From assembly GCA_001898145.1 (NCBI GenBank), contig MKSR01000046.1:124001-188000 (forward strand): a stretch of 64,000 bases of DNA, read 5' to 3'. The notes beneath the pieces are model-generated. The model ran no database searches, was not told the DNA's origin, and was given only the letters and a program-made list of their open reading frames with translations. Position numbers and translations under genes: made by a program. Shown piece by piece: positions 8,865 to 16,229 of the stretch. The DNA is from Dyadobacter sp. 50-39. GTDB lineage: Bacteria; Bacteroidota; Bacteroidia; Cytophagales; Spirosomataceae. Positions within the stretch are counted from its first letter, which is position 1, and each line of letters starts with the position of its first letter.

Positions 8865-9407
8865 ATGTCCGACGAAGAATTATTATCCCTTTTTGAAAAT
8901 CCCGAAACGCGGAGGAACGCTTTCAATCAGCTGGTGCGGAAGTACCAGCAAAAAGTATATTGGCTGGTAAGGAAGATGGTGGTGGATCATGATGACGCCA
9001 ATGACATTACCCAGGACGTATTTATCAAAGCATGGAGCGCGCTGGAAAATTTCCGCGGCGATGCCAAGCTGTACACCTGGCTCTACCGCATTGCCAGCAA
9101 CGAGGCCATTAATTTTCTCAACAAAAAACGGCGGAAATATTTTATCCCGATTTACGACGTCGAGAATGAGCTCAGTGAAAAACTGGAAGCAGACCCCGAT
9201 GTAAGCGGCGATGCCATTCAACTGAAATTGCAGAAGGCATTATTAAAATTACCAGAAAAGCAGCGTTTGGTATTTAACCTGAAATATTTTGAAGATTTAC
9301 CCTATGAAGAGATTTCGGAGATCACCGGAACCTCGGTAGGAGCCTTAAAAGCCTCATATCATTGGGCTTCCAAAAAAATTGAGGATTTTTTGAACAATAC
9401 GGATTAA
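8865..9407 (+). CDS. ECF-type RNA polymerase sigma factor
   Basis: The 180-residue protein has the two-domain layout of an ECF (group 4) sigma factor. Region 2 spans about residues 20-90 (DITQDVFIKAW, YTWLYRIA), and region 4 spans about 120-175, with a helix-turn-helix around YEEISEITGTSVGALK. It directs RNA polymerase to a dedicated promoter set. The next genes encode a single-pass membrane protein and a Spy/CpxP-like periplasmic protein, an arrangement that suggests an envelope-stress circuit. The 55-bp gap to the next gene is consistent with an operon. The stimulus cannot be read from sequence. Confidence 0.92.
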   Translation: MSDEELLSLFENPETRRNAFNQLVRKYQQKVYWLVRKMVVDHDDANDITQDVFIKAWSALENFRGDAKLYTWLYRIASNEAINFLNKKRRKYFIPIYDVENELSEKLEADPDVSGDAIQLKLQKALLKLPEKQRLVFNLKYFEDLPYEEISEITGTSVGALKASYHWASKKIEDFLNNTD

Positions 9408-9461
9408 ACTATTTGCATTCACTTTGGTCAAACCTTCACAAGACAGGAAATATAAATAATC

Positions 9462-9902
9462 ATGGACAAAAAACGTATACGGCTGGATGATCTGAAAAGG
9501 GAGACGCCCTTTTCCGTGCCGGAAGGTTATTTTGACAAGCTGCCGCAAATGATCCAGTCCCGGATTCCCGCGGAGCCCGTCCGTAAACCTCTCGTAAGCT
9601 GGTCGTGGCAACGTTCCGTTGGCCTGGCCGCGGCATCGGCGCTGATTCTGGTGCTGGTATGGGTAACGGTACCGGAGCGCCAGGGTTCGCTGGGTCAGGA
9701 GCCTCTGAGCGGTATCAGTAACGCCTCTATCATCAGCTACCTGGAAGACCAGGACATTAGTTATTACGATTTAAGCGAGCACAAGGTGGTTCAGAAAGCG
9801 TTCGAATCGGATTCGACGGTGCTGAATTACCTGGATGGCCTGGAAGACGATATTCTTCGCCAGCAGTTGGAGGAGCTTATGGTGGCCCCGGAGAAGATTT
9901 GA
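9462..9902 (+). CDS. Putative membrane-bound anti-sigma factor
   Basis: This 146-residue protein has a charged N-terminal region (about 1-48), one transmembrane helix (about 50-68, rich in Ala, Leu and Val) and an acidic C-terminal domain of about 75 residues. It lacks a zinc-binding anti-sigma HxxxCxxC motif. Its placement directly after an ECF sigma gene, its topology (cytoplasmic N-terminus, one helix, periplasmic C-terminus) and its size fit an anti-sigma factor, but that role is inferred from context. A start at 9462 fits the spacing from the sigma gene. Confidence 0.65.
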   Translation: MDKKRIRLDDLKRETPFSVPEGYFDKLPQMIQSRIPAEPVRKPLVSWSWQRSVGLAAASALILVLVWVTVPERQGSLGQEPLSGISNASIISYLEDQDISYYDLSEHKVVQKAFESDSTVLNYLDGLEDDILRQQLEELMVAPEKI

Positions 9903-9920
9903 CCCTAACGAACAATCGAA

Positions 9921-10385
9921 ATGAACTTACAAATTGAATTTAAAAGGTATCGGAACACTTTTGCACTTTTGCTTCTATTGATTGGTGCCGTATCGACGAC
10001 GGCACACGCCCAGCGCCGTTCCGAAGAAGAGATAAAGAAGATCCAGGATGCCAAGGTGGCAATCATTACCAATCGCCTGAACCTCACGCCCGAGCAATCG
10101 ACCGATTTCTGGCCGATGTATAATGAATATTCGCAAAGGCGGCGGGAGATCCACCGGGCACAGCGGAAGATCATCAACGATAAGAAAGCAGAAGGACAGA
10201 ATGACGAGGCGGTGCTAGGCAATCTGAAAGAGGTCCAGGAGCTGCGCCAAAAGGAACTCGATCTGGAAAAGGAATATCAGAACAAGTTTTTAAAGGTTAT
10301 TACAGCGAGCCAGGTAATCGAATTATACAAGGCTGAACGTACATTCAACGATATGCTTATCCAGCGGTTGAAGCAAAAGAATTAA
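9921..10385 (+). CDS. Spy/CpxP-like periplasmic protein, possible ECF sensor
   Basis: The 154-residue product has a signal peptide (about 1-31, ending AHAQ), then a helical, highly charged domain. It includes LNLTPEQSTDFWPMY, similar to the LTxxQ motifs of Spy/CpxP-like proteins, and the heptad-like stretch QELRQKELDLEKEYQNK. Related Bacteroidota proteins are often found beside ECF sigma genes. It probably senses or buffers unfolded envelope protein in the periplasm. It follows the putative anti-sigma gene by 18 bp and precedes a strong terminator, closing the three-gene operon. Confidence 0.7.
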   Translation: MNLQIEFKRYRNTFALLLLLIGAVSTTAHAQRRSEEEIKKIQDAKVAIITNRLNLTPEQSTDFWPMYNEYSQRRREIHRAQRKIINDKKAEGQNDEAVLGNLKEVQELRQKELDLEKEYQNKFLKVITASQVIELYKAERTFNDMLIQRLKQKN

Positions 10386-10418
10386 GTAACCTGCTTATCG
10401 GCTTATTACAAAAGCAGA

Positions 10419-10453
10419 AAGGCCCGCTTTCCTTCGGAGGCGGGCCTTCTATT
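10419..10453 (+). terminator. Intrinsic terminator after the sigma-factor operon
   Basis: AAGGCCCGC (10419-10427) pairs with GCGGGCCTT (10440-10448) around a TTCG-containing loop, followed by a short T-rich tail. It lies between convergent genes and may also act on the minus strand. Confidence 0.75.
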
Positions 10454-10470
10454 TATGAAACAGGTTATTG

Positions 10471-12048
10471 CTAGTGAGCTCCCACAGCCTCCACTTCGCC
10501 CACACCACGTGTTTCCACGGTTATATTTCGGAGCGGCGCCTGGTGTTTTTTGAAATCCTGGATGATTTCGAGCACGTCGTAATCGATATTCATCGATTTG
10601 GACCCGTCGATCACCACGGTAGCGCCATCGGGCAGGTTATCCAGCGTAGCGCTGATGCTTCCCTTGTTGAGGAAAGTCACTTCCTCGGAAAGTAAAAGCG
10701 TAATCACGTCGCCGTCGCGGTGCTGCTCTTTGATATAGTGGTAAGAATGCTTGTGGTTCTTTTTCAGGATAAAATAGATGGCCACGACCATTCCGATGCC
10801 GATGCCTTTGAGCAGATCGGTGCTCAGGATCGCGATAATGGTCACCACGAAAGGAATGAACTGTTCCAGGCCCAGCTTATACATTCCTTTGAAAAGCTCG
10901 AATTTCGCCAGTTTATAACCTACCATCAGCAGGATCGCCGCCAGTGAAGCGAGCGGGATATAGTTGAGGTATTTGGCAATAAAAACAGCTGAAATGAGCA
11001 GAATGGTACCGTGAATGATGGTACTCAACCTTGTTCTGCCACCCGAATCGATATTCGCGGAGCTGCGCACGATGACCTGCGTCACAGGCAACCCGCCCAG
11101 CAAGCCGGATACCATGTTCCCGGTACCCTGTGCGATCAACTCACGGTTGGTCGGTGTGGTACGCTTGAATGGATCGAGACGGTCGGTCGCTTCCACCGAA
11201 AGCAGTGTTTCGAGACTGGCAACGATGGCCAGTGTCAAAGCTACGGTGTAAACTTCGGGCCTGTTGAATGCGGAGAAATCGGGCGATTTAAAGAAGCTGA
11301 AAAACTCGGAAGCGCTCGAAGCCACCGGAAGTTGTACCATGTGCTCACCGCTCAATACCCATTGAGGCATTACGGAGCCAAATACGAGGTTCAGGATCAC
11401 ACCGGTAATGACGACGAACAAAGCGCCCGGAATGTACCGGAACAATTGTATCCTCTTCATGAACGGCTTGTCGAACAGGATCAGCATTGCGAGCGAGACC
11501 GCCGAAATGATGATTGCACCCGTGCTGTTGTAACGCAGGGAGTAGTAAACTTCCGTGAATGTATTACGGCCGTCTTTCTGCGCAAAAGCCTCATCACCCA
11601 TGAAATCGGCGTCATAACCGAATGCGTGCGGAATTTCCTTCAGAATAAGCGTGATACCAATGGCTGCCAGCATTCCCTTAATCACCGACGAAGGGAAATA
11701 GTAACCAATAATACCGGCTTTAAGGAAACCTGCGATGATCTGCAAAAGCCCCGCCATGACAACGGCAAGCAAAAAGGCCTCGAAGCTGCCCAACGTATCG
11801 AGCGCATTGAGTACAATCACAACCAGACCCGCTGCCGGACCTGCCACTCCCAGGGATGAGCCGCTCAGCAAGCCTACGACGATTCCGCCCACGATACCGG
11901 CAATCACACCCGAGAAAAGAAGATCGGAGCGCCCGGTTGAGGCTAGCGCAATGCCGAGGCATAAGGGCAGCGCTACCAGGGATACGACAAGCCCGGCAGG
12001 TAAATCGTATTTGATATTGGCGAACAAACTTTTATTATTCAATGACAT
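10471..12048 (-). CDS. SulP family anion transporter, possible bicarbonate transporter
   Basis: The 525-residue protein has about ten to twelve membrane segments across residues 15-415 and a C-terminal cytoplasmic STAS-like domain (about 440-520, with GATVVIDGSKSMNIDYDVLE). The segment LLGGLPVTQVIVRSSANI is typical of the SulP/SLC26 core. SulP proteins carry sulfate, bicarbonate or other anions. The beta-carbonic anhydrase gene lies 55 bp upstream on the same strand, which favours bicarbonate (BicA-like) as substrate; that choice is inference from context. The ATG at 12048 gives the full N-terminal segment. Confidence 0.9.
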   Translation of the reverse strand: MSLNNKSLFANIKYDLPAGLVVSLVALPLCLGIALASTGRSDLLFSGVIAGIVGGIVVGLLSGSSLGVAGPAAGLVVIVLNALDTLGSFEAFLLAVVMAGLLQIIAGFLKAGIIGYYFPSSVIKGMLAAIGITLILKEIPHAFGYDADFMGDEAFAQKDGRNTFTEVYYSLRYNSTGAIIISAVSLAMLILFDKPFMKRIQLFRYIPGALFVVITGVILNLVFGSVMPQWVLSGEHMVQLPVASSASEFFSFFKSPDFSAFNRPEVYTVALTLAIVASLETLLSVEATDRLDPFKRTTPTNRELIAQGTGNMVSGLLGGLPVTQVIVRSSANIDSGGRTRLSTIIHGTILLISAVFIAKYLNYIPLASLAAILLMVGYKLAKFELFKGMYKLGLEQFIPFVVTIIAILSTDLLKGIGIGMVVAIYFILKKNHKHSYHYIKEQHRDGDVITLLLSEEVTFLNKGSISATLDNLPDGATVVIDGSKSMNIDYDVLEIIQDFKKHQAPLRNITVETRGVGEVEAVGAH

Positions 12049-12103
12049 ACGATTGATTCAGTAAGGATCATTAATTGGACTACTCTGAATGCAGAACAGC
12101 TTT

Positions 12104-12751
12104 CTAGACAAGCTGCGGTATATCGAGACGGTATACGTCGTCGGCGAAATTGCTGGCGTCGATCGTTACGTCCATATCTTTCAGGATGCCATTTGCGATG
12201 TCGTATACCATGCCGTGGACTTGCAGCCTTTTGCCATTCGCCCATGCAGTTTGTACGATAGTCGTTTTAGCGAGGTCGCGCACTTGCTCCTGCACATTGA
12301 TCTCTACGAACCGGTCGGCGCGTGCCTTGGGATCTTCGATGGCATTCAGCTCTTTCGCATGCAGGCGGTATACGTCCTTGATGTGGCGCAACCAGTTATC
12401 GATCAGGCCTACCTGCTTGTTACCCATTGCCGTAATCACACCGCCGCAGCCGTAGTGCCCGCATACGAGGATGTGCTCTACACCCAGCACGTTTACAGAG
12501 TAGTCGAGTACGCTCAGCATGCTGATGTCCGTGTGGATCACCATGTTGGCGATGTTACGGTGTACAAAAATGTCGCCTGGCTGGGTGCCGGTAAGCTGGT
12601 TGGCGGGAACGCGGCTGTCGGAGCAGCCAATCCAGAGGAATTTCGGGGATTGTCCTTTTGCCAGATTGGAGAAGAACTCGGGATTTTCCTTTGTTGTTTC
12701 TTCCGCCCACTTTTTGTTGTTTTCAAATAACTGATTATAAGCCCTTATCAT
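12104..12751 (-). CDS. Beta-class carbonic anhydrase
   Basis: The 215-residue enzyme interconverts CO2 and bicarbonate in the cytoplasm. The zinc site is complete: Cys43 in the CSDSR motif, His99 and Cys102 in GHYGCGG, with the Asp45-Arg47 dyad present. I chose the ATG at 12751 (Met-Ile-Arg-Ala-Tyr); upstream codons give an unlikely Pro/Arg-rich extension. The SulP transporter gene follows 55 bp downstream, so the pair probably couples bicarbonate uptake with hydration, either to supply carboxylases or to control pH. Confidence 0.95.
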   Translation of the reverse strand: MIRAYNQLFENNKKWAEETTKENPEFFSNLAKGQSPKFLWIGCSDSRVPANQLTGTQPGDIFVHRNIANMVIHTDISMLSVLDYSVNVLGVEHILVCGHYGCGGVITAMGNKQVGLIDNWLRHIKDVYRLHAKELNAIEDPKARADRFVEINVQEQVRDLAKTTIVQTAWANGKRLQVHGMVYDIANGILKDMDVTIDASNFADDVYRLDIPQLV

Positions 12752-12864
12752 GATTTCTTGATTAGAATTTGGATTGAATAATAGAGGAACACGCACGCAG
12801 GGACGCGGAAGCACCGCATCGCATTACGACGGTAACTGACCTTAGCAGGTCTGGATCAAAGAAA

Positions 12865-13164
12865 TCAGATAAGTTCCGGAGGCGGAGATAGCAGGTTGCG
12901 GTAGATTTCGTTATCGAAATTCGCAGTGTAGAAGAATGCGCTTTTGACCGGGATCAGCGTTACGGAGCGGTCGAAATGTACGTTATGTGAAATCAGTAGC
13001 TGGTCGTCGTTCAGTTTTTCGACCTCTGTTTTTTCCTCATTGTCACAGGTCCCCGAATCACAAACCACAGACGTCTTTTCCTTGGCCAGCAGCAAGCTGG
13101 CAACATCTGTGGCTTTACAGATGAGAAAGGCCGTAAGCAGTATAAGACAAAGGGTTCTGAACAC
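12865..13164 (-). CDS. Small secreted protein, function unknown
   Basis: This 99-residue product starts with a hydrophobic signal sequence (about 1-26), followed by a short acidic domain with two cysteines (SVVCDSGTCDNEE) and a Pro-rich end. No family is recognised. It lies upstream of the carbonic anhydrase on the same strand with a 113-bp gap, so it may be a separate transcript. An 8-bp inverted repeat (13196-13203 with 13217-13224) lies in its upstream region. Confidence 0.55.
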   Translation of the reverse strand: MFRTLCLILLTAFLICKATDVASLLLAKEKTSVVCDSGTCDNEEKTEVEKLNDDQLLISHNVHFDRSVTLIPVKSAFFYTANFDNEIYRNLLSPPPELI

Positions 13165-13285
13165 AGGAAAACAGTTTTTTTAGAATCAAGTTAACGCCTG
13201 ACGGGTCTAAAACGTTCGTCAGGCCATATCTTAGTGTGATTCCGGAATTAAATTTCTGTCGGGCATCTAAGTAAAGCAAATAAAA

Positions 13286-13307
13286 AAGGGTCGTATCAAC
13301 AACCCTT
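13286..13307 (-). terminator. Intrinsic terminator overlapping the small-protein stop codon
   Basis: On the minus strand, AAGGGT (13307-13302) pairs with ACCCTT (13291-13286) around a 10-nt loop, followed by a run of T. The stem takes in the TAA stop of the 36-residue reading frame at 13306, supporting a transcript that ends there. Confidence 0.65.
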
Positions 13308-13416
13308 ACTTATTCGCCTTCCATTGCTTTTCATTGTTCTCCAACCAGCGTCCTACCAGGAACGCCGAGCTCAGCAGAACGACATAAAAAGCAATCATAA
13401 CAACGGTCATCATCAT
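13306..13416 (-). CDS. Small single-pass membrane protein, 36 residues
   Basis: A short reading frame begins at ATG 13416 (two further Met codons follow directly) and ends with TAA at 13306. The product has a hydrophobic helix (about residues 4-22) followed by a charged tail ending GRWLENNEKQWKANK, typical of bacterial small membrane proteins. A terminator stem overlaps its stop codon. It lies 81 bp downstream of hisB on the same strand. No homolog is recognised and the function is unknown; coding status rests on composition, topology and the terminator. Confidence 0.55.
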   Translation of the reverse strand: MMMTVVMIAFYVVLLSSAFLVGRWLENNEKQWKANK

Positions 13417-13497
13417 AGTTGTACTCGATTATAATGCAATACATGATGAGCAAAAATAGCTAAAAAATGCCACACCGGGTTGCTGTTAAGCAAAAAA

Positions 13498-14622
13498 TTA
13501 AAGCACTCCTTTGGTCGAAGGCATGAAATCCAGCGCTTTAAGGTCGCGTTTCACAGCCATTTTAATCGCTTTGGCAAATGCTTTGAAAATCGATTCGATT
13601 TTATGGTGCTCGTTGTCGCCTTCTACCTTAATGTTCAGATTGGATAGGGAAGTGTCTGAGAATGACTTGAAAAAGTGAAAAAACATCTCCGTAGGCATTT
13701 CTCCTATTTTCTCTCTTTTGAACGCTGCATCCCAAACAATCCACGGACGGCCCGAAAAATCGATCGCTACCTGCGCCAATGCTTCGTCCATAGGTAAAAG
13801 GAAGCCATAGCGGCTGATCCCGCGCTTGTCGCCGATGGCCTGTCGATATGCTTCGCCCAATGCGAGCGCGGTATCTTCGATCGTATGGTGCTCGTCGATG
13901 TGCAAGTCGCCCACGACTTGAATGGCGAGGTCGGCACCGGAATGGCGGGCAAGCTGGTCGAGCATATGGTCGAAAAAGCCCAGGCCGGTATGAATGTCGG
14001 AGCGGCCGCTGCCATCGAGGTTCAGCTCCACTTTGATCTGCGTTTCCTTGGTATTTCTTTCCACAAAAGCCTTGCGGGAAGGTAATTTCAAATGCTCGTA
14101 AATAGCGTCCCAGTCGCTGGTAACCAATGCGGTAGCTTCGTTCATCGGTTCGCTCATACCTTCCTGCGGCAATTCGGAGCGGAAAAGGATCGCCCTGGCA
14201 CCCAGGTTAACAGCCAATTGCACGTCGGTAAGGCGGTCGCCGATCACGTAACTGTTGGCTAAATCATACTCATTCGAAAAATAAGCGGTAAGCATTCCGA
14301 TACCCGGTTTTCGGGTAGGCAGGTTATCCTCGGGAAAGCTTCGGTCGATATGCACGTCGGAAAAATGGATCGCTTCTCCTTCCAGGGTTTTGACCATCTT
14401 ATTCTGAGCCGGCCAGAAGGTATCCTCGGGGAACGAATCCGTACCGAGCCCATCCTGATTGGTGACCATGACCAGTTCATAATCAGTCTCCTCCGCGATT
14501 TTGCGCAATGCTGAAATGGCTTTGGGCAGAAATTCAAGTTTTTCCAGGGAATCAACCTGAAAATCGGTAGGGGGCTCCACGATGATCGTACCGTCGCGAT
14601 CGATAAATAGGACTTTTTTCAT
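13498..14622 (-). CDS. hisB: Bifunctional histidinol-phosphatase / imidazoleglycerol-phosphate dehydratase
   Basis: The 374-residue fusion enzyme catalyses two steps of histidine synthesis in the cytoplasm. The N-terminal HAD phosphatase domain (about 1-165) has the nucleophile motif FIDRDGT with Asp8 and Asp10. The C-terminal dehydratase (about 185-374) has metal-binding His motifs including DEHHTIEDT and the later GDNEHHKIE. This fused form is the enterobacterial and Bacteroidota type. Other his genes are absent from the window, so hisB is apart from the rest of the pathway or at the edge of an operon outside it. It is divergent from the riboflavin synthase gene. Confidence 0.96.
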   Translation of the reverse strand: MKKVLFIDRDGTIIVEPPTDFQVDSLEKLEFLPKAISALRKIAEETDYELVMVTNQDGLGTDSFPEDTFWPAQNKMVKTLEGEAIHFSDVHIDRSFPEDNLPTRKPGIGMLTAYFSNEYDLANSYVIGDRLTDVQLAVNLGARAILFRSELPQEGMSEPMNEATALVTSDWDAIYEHLKLPSRKAFVERNTKETQIKVELNLDGSGRSDIHTGLGFFDHMLDQLARHSGADLAIQVVGDLHIDEHHTIEDTALALGEAYRQAIGDKRGISRYGFLLPMDEALAQVAIDFSGRPWIVWDAAFKREKIGEMPTEMFFHFFKSFSDTSLSNLNIKVEGDNEHHKIESIFKAFAKAIKMAVKRDLKALDFMPSTKGVL

Positions 14623-14739
14623 TAACGCAATGCTTATTTTTCCGCAAAGTTCGCAAAGAATGCCTAATTGAAAAGCGGTTGGGCGTGAATAATGCGGCTG
14701 CGGGGAATTTTGTGCGATAGAAGAGCCGTTAGGAAATTG

Positions 14740-14747
14740 TAACTTTG
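14740..14747 (+). promoter_or_regulatory. Candidate -7 element for riboflavin synthase
   Basis: TAACTTTG matches the Bacteroidota -7 consensus TAnnTTTG exactly, 20 bp before the ATG at 14767. A correctly spaced -33 TTTG is not clear. No FMN riboswitch was recognised in the 144-bp gap. Confidence 0.35.
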
Positions 14748-14766
14748 CATTATAATCGATATTAAA

Positions 14767-15360
14767 ATGTTCACAGGAATCGTAGAATCAACCGCGGAAG
14801 TGGTGCATGTCGATACGGAAGGAACCAATAAGACCTTCACGTTCCGATCGGCCATTGCCAACGAGTTTAAAATAGATCAGAGCGTGAGCCACAATGGCGT
14901 TTGTCTTACCGTAGTGGCTACGGACAACGATCAGTACAAAGCGACGGCCATCGAAGAAACGCTTTTAAAAACAAACCTCGGCGACCTCACACCGGGAAGT
15001 AAAGTGAACCTCGAACGCTGCATGCCCGCAAACGGCCGCTTCGACGGGCACATTGTGCAGGGGCACGTGGATCAGACCGCTACTTGTACGCAGGTGCAGG
15101 AGCGCGACGGGAGCTGGCTGTTCGATTTTGAATATGATGCTTCGAAGGGCAACATTACAGTGGAGAAGGGTTCTATCTGCATTAACGGAGTGAGCCTCAC
15201 CGTATTCAACTCCGGTGAAAATGCATTCAGGGTGGCTATTATACCTTACACCTATAACTTTACCAATTTCCATTCGTTAAAAGCCGGAGACTCGGTGAAC
15301 CTGGAATTTGATATCCTGGGTAAATACATCAAGAGAATTCTCGGTTCGTATGCGGTTTAG
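14767..15360 (+). CDS. ribE: Riboflavin synthase, alpha subunit
   Basis: The 197-residue enzyme dismutates two molecules of 6,7-dimethyl-8-ribityllumazine into riboflavin. It starts with the signature MFTGIVE and contains two internally repeated lumazine-binding halves; GVCLTV (about residues 43-48) in the first matches GVSLTV (about 141-146) in the second. Length fits the family. It is a single gene here, without neighbouring rib genes, and opens a plus-strand run toward the PASTA gene 74 bp downstream. Confidence 0.95.
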   Translation: MFTGIVESTAEVVHVDTEGTNKTFTFRSAIANEFKIDQSVSHNGVCLTVVATDNDQYKATAIEETLLKTNLGDLTPGSKVNLERCMPANGRFDGHIVQGHVDQTATCTQVQERDGSWLFDFEYDASKGNITVEKGSICINGVSLTVFNSGENAFRVAIIPYTYNFTNFHSLKAGDSVNLEFDILGKYIKRILGSYAV

Positions 15361-15434
15361 CATATTGGCATCTTGGAATATTACGTTTATTTTTACCCGT
15401 TTATAACACCTACCAAAGCGCATCCAATACATTC

Positions 15435-16229
15435 ATGGCCAAAATAAGTACACAGTCCAGAACTGATCTTTTCATACACATCGGAATCATTGTCTCGCTG
15501 CTTTTGGTCCTTTTTCTGGGATTCTTCTTTGTTTACCTTCCTTTCACGACCAATCATGGTGAGGCTATTACCGTGCCCGACCTGAAAAAGAAGAGTGTGG
15601 AAGATCTGGACGACTTCCTTGGGGACCGGGACCTGCGTTATGAGGTCGACTGTACTTTTGTGACCAATGTGCCGCCATTAACCATCATATCACAATATCC
15701 GCTGCCGGGTTCAAAGGTGAAGGAAGGGCGGAAAATCTATGTGACGGTCGTTTCGCGTACCGCTCCGCTGATCAAAATGCCGAAACTGACGGATATGACG
15801 CACCGCAGCGCACAAATGCTGCTGAAAAGCGTGGGCCTGGAAGAGGGCAACATTTCGTACGTGCCGGATATGGCACAGAATGCGGTTTTAAGGCAGATGT
15901 ATAACGGTAAGGAAATCCTGCCCGGCCAGCCGATTGCAAAAGGTTCGAAAATCGACCTGGAATTGGGGGAAGGGCTGGGCACGGCACAGTTTGAAGCGCC
16001 ATCGGTGATCGGAATGCCTTTGGACGAGGCTAAAATCGCGATCGTAGGTGCTGGTCTGAAAGTGGGTCAGGTGATGGAAGTGGCCGCTGAGGAAGGTCAG
16101 GCACCCGGCTCGATCGTGCGCCAGAACCCCGACTCTGGAAACAAGGTAAGAATAGGGGACGTAATCGACTTGTGGGTCACGCCGCAGGCGCCTGAATCGA
16201 CGGATAATGAAAATCAACCGCAGCTGTAA
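15435..16229 (+). CDS. Membrane-anchored PASTA domain protein
   Basis: The 264-residue protein has a short cytoplasmic N-terminus, one transmembrane helix (about 16-38) and three tandem PASTA domains outside (about 45-110, 112-180 and 185-255), each starting with a motif such as VPDLKKKSV, MPKLTDMTH or APSVIGMPL. There is no kinase or transpeptidase domain, so it is a stand-alone PASTA protein, known in Bacteroidota. PASTA domains often bind cell-wall fragments. Its last 23 bp overlap the start of the downstream type IX cargo gene, so the two are translationally coupled. Confidence 0.88.
   Translation: MAKISTQSRTDLFIHIGIIVSLLLVLFLGFFFVYLPFTTNHGEAITVPDLKKKSVEDLDDFLGDRDLRYEVDCTFVTNVPPLTIISQYPLPGSKVKEGRKIYVTVVSRTAPLIKMPKLTDMTHRSAQMLLKSVGLEEGNISYVPDMAQNAVLRQMYNGKEILPGQPIAKGSKIDLELGEGLGTAQFEAPSVIGMPLDEAKIAIVGAGLKVGQVMEVAAEEGQAPGSIVRQNPDSGNKVRIGDVIDLWVTPQAPESTDNENQPQL

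Noticed and set aside
11011-11859. A 282-codon plus-strand open frame
   Set aside because: It runs antisense through the SulP transporter gene, has no recognisable domain, and shows the residue mix expected from a shadow of a GC-rich coding strand.
12089-12730. A 213-codon plus-strand open frame
   Set aside because: It is antisense to the carbonic anhydrase, whose zinc ligands are all intact on the minus strand.
14623-14766. Possible FMN riboswitch before ribE
   Set aside because: The gap shared with the divergent hisB is only 144 bp, I could not find the conserved RFN helices, and a -7 promoter element lies 20 bp before the start, leaving no room.
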